NCBI GenBank assembly: GCA_026415415.1
Contig: JAOAHE010000010.1
Location: 1 to 45,113 of the forward strand
Direction of reading: 5' to 3'
DNA length: 45,113 bases
Origin: Thermodesulfovibrionales bacterium
GTDB lineage: Bacteria > Nitrospirota > Thermodesulfovibrionia > Thermodesulfovibrionales > Dissulfurispiraceae
The number at the start of each line of letters is the position of its first letter. The stretch's first letter is position 1. The notes below the pieces were generated by a model, which saw nothing but the letters and a program-made list of their open reading frames with translations, made no database searches and was not told the DNA's origin. Of the stretch, positions 9,243 through 16,807 are shown in pieces. The position numbers and the translations under genes are program-made.

Positions 9243-9377
9243 CTAACTTCTCAAACAATTTTTTAAAACTGCCTCTATTAGCCCTTGAGCATCTTTATAA
9301 TTTATTGCTCTTTTTGCACCCTCATTAAGAAAATTACTTTTTACAATAAGTATGTAACGAACAACCTTGAAGATCAA
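9243..9377 (-). CDS. Possible small ORF of 44 residues between lpdA and eno
   Basis: On the minus strand a TTG at 9377, preceded by GGGAGG with a 6-base spacer, opens a 44-codon frame. It overlaps the last 44 bases of lpdA in another frame and ends at 9243, where its stop codon merges with the TTAGGAGG ribosome binding site of eno. The product has a hydrophobic start (about 2-11) and an amphipathic C-terminal half, NEGAKRAINYKDAQGLIEAV. The codon pattern looks coding-like and the stop placement fits translational coupling. I do not recognise it. It may instead be the eroded C-terminus of a lost gene. Confidence 0.28.
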   Translation of the reverse strand: MIFKVVRYILIVKSNFLNEGAKRAINYKDAQGLIEAVLKNCLRS

Positions 9378-10722
9378 ATGCTGCCTCCCTAAAGCCTTCT
9401 GCTAAGGTTGGATGAGCATGAACCATCTCAGATAGCTCACTGACTTTCATTCTCCCTTTAATAGCTAAGGAGGCTTCATGTATTAACTCAGTAGCATTAG
9501 GTCCAATCACATGAGCCCCAACTAATCTATCTGACTCAACATCGGCAATCAATTTAAAAAAGCCACTTATCTCGCCCATTGCATGAGCTTTGCCAAGAGT
9601 CCTAAAATGTGACCTACCCACTTTTACCTGTATCCCGTCTTTTTCTATTTCATGCTGTCTTAACCCAACAGAGCCTATCTCAGGTGAAGTGAAAATGGCT
9701 GAAGGTATTACTGAATAATCAATTTTAAGTTCTTTACCACAGGCATTTAAGGCAGAGACTATCCCTTCTTCTGACGCTTTATGAGCCAATAAGATACCAC
9801 CCACTACATCTCCAATAGCATAGATTCCCTTTACATTAGTCTCCAACCTATCATTAACAACTATGTGCCCCTTAGAAGATGTCCTTATCCCTAATTCTTC
9901 AAGTCCTAAATTCTCTGTATTAGGAATTCTGCCTACGGAAACTAAGACTTTTTCAACAACAATCCTTCTGCCATCTTTGATATCAACCTCAACTAAACCA
10001 TGCTTAATATTTATTTTCTCTACTTGAAGACCTGTTAATACCTTTATTTTCCTTTTTTTAAATTCCCTCTGTAACAACTCAGATATTTCATAGTCTTCTG
10101 TTGGTAAAATCCTTGGCATCAGCTCTAAAAGAGTTACATCTGCACCAAATCCAGCAAAAATGGAAGCAAACTCGCAACCTATAGCCCCAGCACCTATTAT
10201 TAAAATGCTTTTTGGAATTGATTTAAGAGATAAAGCGTCATTGCTGGAAAGTATATACTCTCCATCAAAAGGTAATGAGGTCAAGCTTGCGGGTTTTGAA
10301 CCAGTTGAAATAATTATCTTGTCTGCCTCTACAATTTCTACTGATGTGTCTTTTTTATAAATCTCAATCTTATTTGGTGCAACTAATTTAGCTCTTCCTT
10401 CTATTAAATTGACGCCTGCATTTTTAAAGAGAGCTCGGATACCTTTGACTTGAATTGCTACTACTTTATTTTTTCTATCTATTATTTTCTCTGGATTGGG
10501 ATATAACTCACCAGAGAAATCTATCCCAAACTCACTTAATCGCTGAGCTTTGTGAAATGCCTCAACGGAAGACAAGATAGCTTTCGTAGGAATACAACCC
10601 CAATTAAGACACGTCCCTCCTACTTCATCTTGCTCAATTATATTTATCTTAGCACCAAGTTGAGCAGCCTTCAGAGCAGCTATGTATCCGCCAGGTCCTG
10701 CACCAATTATAGCTATCCTCAT
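9334..10722 (-). CDS. lpdA: Dihydrolipoyl dehydrogenase
   Basis: A 462-residue FAD/NAD flavoprotein that reoxidises dihydrolipoyl groups. FAD-binding GAGPGGYIAALKAAQLGA is at residues 7-24; the redox disulfide is in GGTCLNWGCIPTK (about 36-48). The NAD-binding fold is IIGAGAIGCEFAS (about 175-187), AIGDVVGG marks the second FAD contact, and the catalytic HAHPTLAEG is near 435-443. The start overlaps the gcvH stop as ATGA, so the two are translationally coupled; the lipoyl substrate is presumably that GcvH-like protein. No pyruvate or oxoglutarate dehydrogenase E1/E2 genes are nearby. Confidence 0.95.
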   Translation of the reverse strand: MRIAIIGAGPGGYIAALKAAQLGAKINIIEQDEVGGTCLNWGCIPTKAILSSVEAFHKAQRLSEFGIDFSGELYPNPEKIIDRKNKVVAIQVKGIRALFKNAGVNLIEGRAKLVAPNKIEIYKKDTSVEIVEADKIIISTGSKPASLTSLPFDGEYILSSNDALSLKSIPKSILIIGAGAIGCEFASIFAGFGADVTLLELMPRILPTEDYEISELLQREFKKRKIKVLTGLQVEKINIKHGLVEVDIKDGRRIVVEKVLVSVGRIPNTENLGLEELGIRTSSKGHIVVNDRLETNVKGIYAIGDVVGGILLAHKASEEGIVSALNACGKELKIDYSVIPSAIFTSPEIGSVGLRQHEIEKDGIQVKVGRSHFRTLGKAHAMGEISGFFKLIADVESDRLVGAHVIGPNATELIHEASLAIKGRMKVSELSEMVHAHPTLAEGFREAAFDLQGCSLHTYCKK

Positions 10723-11105
10723 CGTGCCTCTTCTTCAAGATAAGCTTCATAATCATCATAATCCATTAAATTATCAAGCTCGGAAGGATCTTTTATTTTT
10801 ATAACGGCGATCCATCCTTTTCCATAAGGGTCTTCATTTATTATCTCTGGATTGTCAATAAGCTTTTCATTTATCTCTAATACTGTGCCGCTAACAGGAG
10901 ATATAACAGAAGAAGTAGCCTTGGTCGACTCAATTTCTGCGATCTCACTGTTAGCTTCTACAAAAGCATCAACCTCTGGCAAATCAATGTAAACTATGTC
11001 TCCTAATGCATCTTGTGCATAATCAGTAATACCTATTAAAGCTTTTTTCTTTGTCAGTTTTACCCATGTGTGCTCTTTGTGAAATCTGTAGTCTTCGAGA
11101 TTCAT
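10719..11105 (-). CDS. gcvH: GcvH-family lipoyl carrier protein
   Basis: 128 residues with the HTWVKL start, GITDYAQDALGDIVYIDLPE, and the lipoylation loop EIESTKATSSVISPVSG, where Lys62 (approximately) would carry lipoate. It ends with an acidic tail of about 20 residues. Canonical GcvH shuttles aminomethyl groups in glycine cleavage. Here only lpdA accompanies it, with gcvT and gcvP missing, so the partner enzymes are encoded elsewhere or this is one of the GcvH-like lipoyl carriers linked to sulfur metabolism or lipoate transfer. The ATG follows AAGGAGG. It is the first gene of the minus-strand operon. Confidence 0.88.
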   Translation of the reverse strand: MNLEDYRFHKEHTWVKLTKKKALIGITDYAQDALGDIVYIDLPEVDAFVEANSEIAEIESTKATSSVISPVSGTVLEINEKLIDNPEIINEDPYGKGWIAVIKIKDPSELDNLMDYDDYEAYLEEEAR

Positions 11106-11126
11106 CCCAGCCTCCTTATAATATTC

Positions 11127-11156
11127 AAACTATATCAAGTTATATAACTATAGTTT
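11127..11156. promoter_or_regulatory. Dyad-symmetric operator-like element over the gcvH promoter -10
   Basis: Arms AAACTATA (11127-11134) and TATAGTTT (11149-11156) are perfect inverted repeats. Between them lies the 12-base palindrome AGTTATATAACT (11138-11149), sharing the same approximate centre. The element overlaps the -10 box of the gcvH promoter, so a bound repressor would block it. The neighbouring Crp/Fnr-type gene is an obvious but untested candidate; the sequence is not a classical TGTGA or TTGAT half-site. Confidence 0.4.
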
Positions 11157-11170
11157 TTTTCCTTTGTCAA
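11141..11170 (-). promoter_or_regulatory. Sigma-70 promoter of the gcvH operon
   Basis: On the minus strand a perfect TTGACA (11170-11165) is followed after 18 bases by TATATA (11146-11141). Transcription would start near 11134 and give a leader of about 29 bases containing the AAGGAGG site of gcvH. This is the best canonical promoter in the window. Confidence 0.6.
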
Positions 11171-11349
11171 GAAAAAATTTTTATCAAAGTATATATTTTA
11201 GCTAATTTATTCTAAATTATGGGAGAGGTGATAAAGTGAATGTCTAAAAGTCTTATATAATTTATAATTATAACTGTTGTAAAAAATTTTTTAATAATAA
11301 TTTTGTAGTATAATTTTATTAAAGATTATTAAAGAGGGAAAAATTATAG

Positions 11350-12054
11350 ATGATACAAAAATTAAAAAAGCAATATCCTCTCTATATCCTTAAAAAAATC
11401 CCCTTTTTTGGTGTTCTGACCGATGAAGAATTAACAGAACTACAAAAAAAAATCCTTCATAAAAAATTCTTCAAAAACGAGGTTGTTCTTTTAGAAGAAG
11501 ACACTCCCCATTACCTTTACATCATATATTCAGGAAAGGTAAAGGTAATCAAAACTACTTTAGATGGCAAAGAACAGATCTTAGCAATCCACAAAAAGGG
11601 AGACTTCTTTGGAGAGATGTCTCTGCTTGATAACAAAACAGCTCCTGCAACGGTTATAGCGATGGAAGAGTCACATATAGGATTACTCTCAAAGAACAAC
11701 TTTGAAAACTTCTTTTTAAGAGATAATCGCCTTCTTAACCAGATAATCTTTATTCTCTGTGAAAGACTCCGTGAAGCATGGATGATGTTAAAAGTCTTAG
11801 GATTAAAAGAAGCAGATAAAAAAATAAGAGCCTTGTTAAAAATTATAAGTTTTAATTATAGTGTTAAAGACAGTAGAGGAACTTTAATTACAATACGCTT
11901 AAGTCAAAAAGATTTGGCAAGTTATACATCTTTAAGCAGAGAAACTGTAAGTAGAATTCTTGATAAACTTGAATCTGAAGGCGAGATAGAGTTCATTGAC
12001 AAAAAATATATCCTCTTAAAACCTCTTTTTTTTAAAAACTCAGAAAATATTTAG
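11350..12054 (+). CDS. Crp/Fnr-family transcriptional regulator
   Basis: 234 residues. The cyclic-nucleotide-binding beta-barrel (about 15-125) contains GKVKVIKTTLDGKEQILAI and GDFFGEMSLLD. The C-terminal Crp-type helix-turn-helix (about 150-222) contains RLSQKDLASYTSLSRETVSR as recognition region. The phosphate-binding RxS of true cAMP receptors is replaced by NKTAPATV, so ligand binding may be lost or altered. No N-terminal Fnr cysteines are present, so it is not an oxygen-sensing Fe-S Fnr. AAAGAGGG lies 13 bases before the ATG. It is divergent from gcvH and monocistronic. Confidence 0.9.
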   Translation: MIQKLKKQYPLYILKKIPFFGVLTDEELTELQKKILHKKFFKNEVVLLEEDTPHYLYIIYSGKVKVIKTTLDGKEQILAIHKKGDFFGEMSLLDNKTAPATVIAMEESHIGLLSKNNFENFFLRDNRLLNQIIFILCERLREAWMMLKVLGLKEADKKIRALLKIISFNYSVKDSRGTLITIRLSQKDLASYTSLSRETVSRILDKLESEGEIEFIDKKYILLKPLFFKNSENI

Positions 12055-12287
12055 TTTCAAAAAGCCTAAAAATTCTTACCCCTATTGCTTTGACTAACCC
12101 TTTTTTAGTTCGTAATAAAGTTAGAAAAAAAGCAAAAGGCAGGAAGAAAACTACATAGATTTTCTAATCTATACCTATTCTAAGATTATGATCAGCTCTT
12201 ATTTCAACGCTAAATACATTTGATTAAATAAAAAAATTTTTTAATAGTTAAAAATTTGGAATTAAAACCTTTAAAGGTATCCCATAC
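12055..12287. other. Convergent intergenic region between crp-type gene and ABC permeases
   Basis: These 233 bases separate two convergent genes and contain imperfect inverted repeats rather than ORFs. TTGCTTTGACTAAC (12085-12098) partly pairs with GTTAGAAAAAAAGCAA ending at 12135. The 12-base palindrome ACCTTTAAAGGT and the short hairpin GGTATCCCATACC lie near 12268-12288, just past the permease stop. These could serve as terminators for both genes, but no textbook GC stem with a U-tract is present. Confidence 0.3.
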
Positions 12288-13511
12288 CTAAGCTTTTAAA
12301 ATATTTACAGGTTGTATCTGTATGGCTTTTTTAGCAGGATATATACCAGCTAAAATCCCTATTAGTATTGTTGCACAGAAAGTTATTATTAATCCCTTCA
12401 ATGATATAACTAAAGGTAAATCGGAGATTCTAAAAATCACTATGCTCGCTATCACACTTAATACAAGTCCTATAGTTCCACCTACCCAAGAAATAACAGA
12501 AGACTCCATCAAAAACTGCAGTACTATGTCCTTTTTCCTCGCTCCCAAAGCCCTTCTAATACCAATCTCCATCTTTCTCTCATTAACTATCAAAACCATA
12601 ATTGATAAAATTCCTATACCACCAATTATAAAAGAGATCAAAGAGGCGATCCTGCCAAGTACTCTTATCATATCCATCGCTTGTGTGCTTAAGGCAACGA
12701 CATCTTTTAAATCAATAACTGTGAAATCCTCCTTCTTGCCTCCTCCAATCTTATGTCTGAATTTAAGAATCTCGGTTATTTCTGCCTGAGCAAGGGATGT
12801 TACATCGCTACTTAAGACTTTTACAGAAATGTTATTTATAAAGGTCTTGTTAACAAAGCTCTTCAAATATGTATTCAAAGGCACAAGCACCTGATTATCC
12901 TGATCAAAACCGGATAAATCCAAGCCTTTCTCTTCTAAAACTCCTATAACCTTACAGGGCATGCGGTATATCAAAATATCTTTACCTATCGGGTCTTCAT
13001 TCCCAAAAAGTTTTTCAGCTACCTTTGTACCAATTACAGAGACCTTAGATAGTCTTAAGTTATCCTCTTCAGTGAAAAAAGTGCCTTTTTGTACATGAAA
13101 ATTTCTTACCTCTGTATAAGTAGGTGTTACCCCTAAAATTAAAACTGCATTTAATGTTACATTGCCATACCTTATCGGGAACATCTTATTTGCAGAAGGT
13201 GCAACTTCTTTTACATACGAAGATGTCTTTTTTATAGCTTCAGCATCTGAGAGAGTTAGTGTAGTTGCCTCGCTTATAAGATTAGTTCTTGTTCCCACTT
13301 TTCTTACTAAGCCACTCCTAACTATCAATAAATTTTCACCTAATTTAGCAATCTCCATCTGAGTTTTCTTAGACAAGGACTCAGAAAGATTAGATACAAC
13401 TATTAATGAAAAAGTTCCTAAAAATGCCCCAACCATTGCTAAGGCAGTTCTTACCTTGAAATTACCTAAGGATCTAAATGCTATCTTTATATTTATTAAA
13501 AGCCTGATCAT
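12288..13511 (-). CDS. MacB/FtsX-type ABC transporter permease (second of a pair)
   Basis: 407 residues with the MacB permease layout: one N-terminal helix (about 22-42), a large extracytoplasmic MacB_PCD domain (about 45-280), then the FtsX domain with three helices (about 283-307, 337-360, 372-393). The segment ERKMEIGIRRALGARKKDI just after helix 2 is the conserved coupling motif for the ATPase. These transporters use mechanotransmission to move lipoproteins, peptides or drugs across the periplasm. It overlaps the preceding permease gene by 4 bases. No ATPase or membrane-fusion gene is adjacent, so the partner must come from elsewhere. Confidence 0.88.
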   Translation of the reverse strand: MIRLLINIKIAFRSLGNFKVRTALAMVGAFLGTFSLIVVSNLSESLSKKTQMEIAKLGENLLIVRSGLVRKVGTRTNLISEATTLTLSDAEAIKKTSSYVKEVAPSANKMFPIRYGNVTLNAVLILGVTPTYTEVRNFHVQKGTFFTEEDNLRLSKVSVIGTKVAEKLFGNEDPIGKDILIYRMPCKVIGVLEEKGLDLSGFDQDNQVLVPLNTYLKSFVNKTFINNISVKVLSSDVTSLAQAEITEILKFRHKIGGGKKEDFTVIDLKDVVALSTQAMDMIRVLGRIASLISFIIGGIGILSIMVLIVNERKMEIGIRRALGARKKDIVLQFLMESSVISWVGGTIGLVLSVIASIVIFRISDLPLVISLKGLIITFCATILIGILAGIYPAKKAIQIQPVNILKA

Positions 13512-14725
13512 CCCTTGATAGCCTCAATAGGATTAAGATTTGCTGCTCTTCTTGCTGGTTGTAACCCAAATACTATCCCTATAATCCACGAAAGAGCAAA
13601 ACCAGTAGTAAAAGCTTTCCATGAAAAATACAAAGGAAACTCTGCTATATAAGAAAGTAAATTGGAAGAAAGCAAAGATAATGCAAAACCGAAAACACCA
13701 CCTACAGTAGTTATTATTACAGCTTCCCCTATAAACTGAATGAGGATATCCCGTTTTTTAGCGCCAATAGCTCTTCTTATTCCTATCTCAGAAGTTCTCT
13801 CTTTCACTGAAAGAAGAAAAAGATTTGTCAATACAAAACCAGCTACAATTAAAGACATAACCCCTGTTATCCCTAAGAAAGTTACTAAGGAACCTGTTAA
13901 AGCCACTAAAAACTTAACAATTTCCTTAGGTGTTACTATTCTAAAATCATCAGGTTCAGTTACAGGTAAATTGTGTTTTAACCTAAGAAATATTCTTAAC
14001 TCTTCTGCATGATTGTATAGATTTTCTTGGTCTATAAACCTCGCTCTGAAGGCAGTAACATATTTTGTCTCATTGATAATCTTTCTCATCACTGTAGTCA
14101 AGGGCATGACAATCCTATCATCAAGATTATCACCTCCTGGAGATGTGCCACGTTCTGATAAAACCCCTACAATCTGCACTGGTATACCCTTGACAAATAC
14201 AAACTTACCTACTGGATCCTCATTCCCAAAGAGTTCTTTCATTAGAAATTGACCAATAAGACCAACATTTCTAATTCCTTTAACATCTTCATCGGTGAAA
14301 TCAGAACCCTGTATCACTGGCCAAGACCATGCACGGCTATAATCACTTGTTGAACCTATTACTTGTGTCTGATACTTTCTTTCTTTATAAGATATACTTA
14401 TATTTCTCGCAGAAGTCATAGGTACAACTAAATAAGCACGACTGAAGGCTTCTCTTACATCGTTAACTTCATCAATAGATATAGTCTTACTTCTGAGTCC
14501 TAACGCCCTTGCCTCTTCACCGCCACTGAATACCAATAAAGAGTCTGGTCCAAAGCGGGCTACTATCTCAAAAGCTCTTTTGTAAGCACCTTCCACTGCA
14601 GCAACTATAGTAGTTACTGCAGATATGCCTAAAGCAATGCTTATTAGACAAAACAATGTTCTAAGTTTAAAAGACCAAACAGCTTTAAAAGACTGGGAAA
14701 CTATTTTTGTTAAATTTTTAATCAT
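13508..14725 (-). CDS. MacB/FtsX-type ABC transporter permease (first of a pair)
   Basis: A 405-residue paralogue of the following gene with the same domain order: N-terminal helix (about 22-44), MacB_PCD domain, and FtsX helices (about 280-305, 333-358, 370-392). The coupling motif is ERTSEIGIRRAIGAKKRDI. Two non-identical permeases expressed together suggest a heterodimer. The ATG at 14725 has no clear ribosome binding site, and the gene is first in its unit; the upstream neighbour is on the other strand. The substrate cannot be predicted. Confidence 0.87.
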   Translation of the reverse strand: MIKNLTKIVSQSFKAVWSFKLRTLFCLISIALGISAVTTIVAAVEGAYKRAFEIVARFGPDSLLVFSGGEEARALGLRSKTISIDEVNDVREAFSRAYLVVPMTSARNISISYKERKYQTQVIGSTSDYSRAWSWPVIQGSDFTDEDVKGIRNVGLIGQFLMKELFGNEDPVGKFVFVKGIPVQIVGVLSERGTSPGGDNLDDRIVMPLTTVMRKIINETKYVTAFRARFIDQENLYNHAEELRIFLRLKHNLPVTEPDDFRIVTPKEIVKFLVALTGSLVTFLGITGVMSLIVAGFVLTNLFLLSVKERTSEIGIRRAIGAKKRDILIQFIGEAVIITTVGGVFGFALSLLSSNLLSYIAEFPLYFSWKAFTTGFALSWIIGIVFGLQPARRAANLNPIEAIKG

Positions 14726-14819
14726 TACTTACATCAAAAAAATGATAATATATCTTAAACAAATACTTTTATTAATAATACATCTTGAGTTAAAAAACTC
14801 ACAAGACTATAAAAAAATC

Positions 14820-15500
14820 ATGGCTATAAATTCTATAAATAACCCACTTAAAGCTATCCTGTCTATTTTTTTTAAAACTACCATTTTAGTTTCTATAGCT
14901 GTAATAATTTTAATAATTTTACCTGAAAGACTCTCTTATAACTTAATAGTTGAAGATGGGCCTATTGAAACTTTACAAGTTATCTTATATCTTGTTTGTG
15001 CAGCCTTATGTGCTTTTTTAAAAAAATTTAAAAATTGGAAAGATGGACTTTCTACAAGCTTTATCTTTCTTACTCTCGCATTAAGGGAGTTAGATTTTCA
15101 TGTAAAATTTACCGATATTAGTATAACAAGAACTAAGTTTTATTTTTCCCATCAGATACCTTTTTTTTCAAAAATGATAGGTCTTATGATAGTTCTAACT
15201 ATTATCTTAGTTATCGTCCTATTTATTAAAAAAAACCTTATTAAATTTTTACAGAACATAAAAAATAATAAAAAATCTTCCATAATAGCATTCACTGGTC
15301 TATTATATATAATTTTTGCAAATGTAGTTGACAGCTCTCTTACAATTCTTACTATAATTGGATTTAAAAATACTATCAGATTCGAGCTGGAAAAAACCTT
15401 TTTTGAAGAAATAGTAGAACTTGCAATACCCATCTTATTCATACATGCCATTGTTAGATATATAAAAGAAAATAGAAATGGTAGAAAACAAATATCATAA
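14820..15500 (+). CDS. Unknown polytopic membrane protein
   Basis: About 226 residues from the ATG at 14820, with roughly six hydrophobic helices. An open frame continues upstream to 14625, but that part lies antisense inside the permease gene, so I place the start at MAINSINNPLKAIL; an ATG at 14742 is a possible alternative. Conserved-looking charged motifs are VEDGPIETLQ between helices 1 and 2 and LRELDFH after helix 3. I do not recognise the family. The 3' end overlaps the next gene by 23 bases, so the two are probably translationally coupled and may share an envelope role. Confidence 0.7.
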   Translation: MAINSINNPLKAILSIFFKTTILVSIAVIILIILPERLSYNLIVEDGPIETLQVILYLVCAALCAFLKKFKNWKDGLSTSFIFLTLALRELDFHVKFTDISITRTKFYFSHQIPFFSKMIGLMIVLTIILVIVLFIKKNLIKFLQNIKNNKKSSIIAFTGLLYIIFANVVDSSLTILTIIGFKNTIRFELEKTFFEEIVELAIPILFIHAIVRYIKENRNGRKQIS

Positions 15501-16398
15501 GTTATTGATAATCTTACTATTATTAGTTTCCCTTCTATCACCTTCGCACTCCTTTTCAATAGAAAAAATAAATCGCTTTTTCTTAAAAGGGGATGGAATA
15601 TTACATATTAAAAACATTAAAAGTGGAAAAAGCACAAAAGTTGAACTATTTGATAAAGAAGGAAGGCTACAAAAAGCCTCCTTAGAGAAGATTAACGAGG
15701 TCTTTGATTTTCCTCAAAATGATGAAGGTCAACATATCTCTTTAAGGTTAATTTTACTGCTTGATTACTTTTCAGATTTAATTGCTCCAAATAAAACTAT
15801 TTATCTCAAATCAGGCTATCGCAGCCATGATTACAATAATATGTTAAGAGAAAAAGGAGCAAACGCTGCAAAAACAAGCACCCATATAGATGGTCTCGCC
15901 GTGGATTTTTACATAGATAGCATAGATGGTAAAAAAATATGGGAGACTATTAGAAAACACAATTGCTGCGGAGCTGGCTACTATGGCGGAAATACAGTGC
16001 ATCTTGATGCTGGTAGGCCAAGATTTTGGGAAGCCCACACCTCAAAAGTAAAGACCAATGAGAGCGACTACAACCGTAAAATCTATGTCTCCTCTGAGTA
16101 TGATCGTTACATTGAAGGAGAAAGTATAAAACTTGCTTTTTCATCTGTAAGTGATTTTGGTTTTGGGATAAAAAAGGAAATCCAGATACTAAACTCACAA
16201 AATACCTATAAAATACTTATAGAGACCTCAGAGACCTCTGACTGCCTTTTTATAAAAGATAGAAAGTCATCTAAGTTCACTTTTACAATCCCCCAAAAAA
16301 TTGACAAAGGTAGATATACCATAAAGGTTGATTTCTGCAATAAGCCTTTTGATGAAATGCCAGATTATGTCTATTCTAATGAAATAGAGATATTTTAA
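15478..16398 (+). CDS. Exported DUF882/peptidase M15-like protein
   Basis: 306 residues. A signal peptide (about 1-26, hydrophobic IILLLLVSLL) directs export. The DUF882/M15 fold lies at about 70-190: KSGYRSHDYN, STHIDGLAVDF and VHLDAGRPRFW contain the His-Asp-His zinc set of the M15 family (YcbK-like). The C-terminal ~110 residues look like an Ig-like beta domain. It probably acts on peptidoglycan or cell-surface material in the periplasm; related YcbK/MepK enzymes cleave peptide crosslinks, which is inference here. The start overlaps the preceding membrane-protein gene. Confidence 0.8.
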   Translation: MVENKYHKLLIILLLLVSLLSPSHSFSIEKINRFFLKGDGILHIKNIKSGKSTKVELFDKEGRLQKASLEKINEVFDFPQNDEGQHISLRLILLLDYFSDLIAPNKTIYLKSGYRSHDYNNMLREKGANAAKTSTHIDGLAVDFYIDSIDGKKIWETIRKHNCCGAGYYGGNTVHLDAGRPRFWEAHTSKVKTNESDYNRKIYVSSEYDRYIEGESIKLAFSSVSDFGFGIKKEIQILNSQNTYKILIETSETSDCLFIKDRKSSKFTFTIPQKIDKGRYTIKVDFCNKPFDEMPDYVYSNEIEIF

Positions 16399-16565
16399 AG
16401 GTATTAATTTAAAAACCTTTTATTTATTAAAAACATATCCCTTTTGAGCATTAAAATTTGCTTGCTCTTATAAGGTTTTAGCTAAATAAGTTATTTTAAA
16501 ATATGGACAGAAAGCTCACATAATAAAATTAATTTTTATCTTCAAAAAAGTGTGATAATATAGAT

Positions 16566-16706
16566 AAGTTGTTATTTAGTTAACTTTGCATAAACATAAA
16601 TCATAAAGCACAAAGTTAAAGATGCAATCTTTTGATATGAACGAAATATAATATATTAAACTTAATACCATCATATAGCTTTATCTTAAAGCTTATTAAG
16701 TTTAAT
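16566..16706 (+). ncRNA. Candidate structured RNA
   Basis: A transcript starting near 16566, downstream of TGTGATAAT (16551-16559), would fold the 9-bp stem TTAACTTTG/CAAAGTTAA (16580-16588 with 16611-16619). It would end with a compound hairpin in which ATTAAACTTAATA (16655-16667) pairs with TATTAAGTTTAAT (16694-16706) and AGCTTTA (16677-16683) pairs with TAAAGCT (16687-16693). A 9-base bulge lies on the 5' side. Boundaries are guesses, and no terminal U-tract is visible. Confidence 0.25.
16655..16706. repeat. Compound inverted repeat (20 paired bases)
   Basis: Outer arms of 13 bases (16655-16667 and 16694-16706) are perfect complements. Inner arms of 7 bases (16677-16683 and 16687-16693) are also perfect, with loop TCT. 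Because the right arms are contiguous, the whole forms one long stem interrupted only by the 9-base bulge at 16668-16676. Chance formation is unlikely even in AT-rich DNA. Confidence 0.75.
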
Positions 16707-16807
16707 TAACCCTATAAGTTAGTAAAAGAGGCAGTTTATAAAAATTATAACCTCTCTTTCATTATAATCTTAATATATTTATACATCTTAGCAAAAAGAG
16801 GTGATCA

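Larger units (their letters stand above)
16399..16807. other. 409-base non-coding region with several strong inverted repeats
   Basis: No ORF is convincing here. From left to right I see GAGCA/TGCTC (16446-16467), a TGTGATAAT extended -10-like box (16551-16559), an inverted repeat with 9-base arms (16580-16619), AAAGAT-gca-ATCTTT (16618-16632), a 20-bp compound hairpin (16655-16706) and a further hairpin with AAAGAG/CTCTTT arms (16725-16759). A TATAAT at 16763-16768 may be the promoter of the amidohydrolase gene. The density of structure suggests a small RNA, a structured leader or a degenerate mobile repeat. Confidence 0.5.

Noticed and set aside
14625-14819. N-terminal extension of the membrane protein at 14820
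   Set aside because: It lies inside the opposite-strand permease gene and does not resemble the hydrophobic body of the protein.
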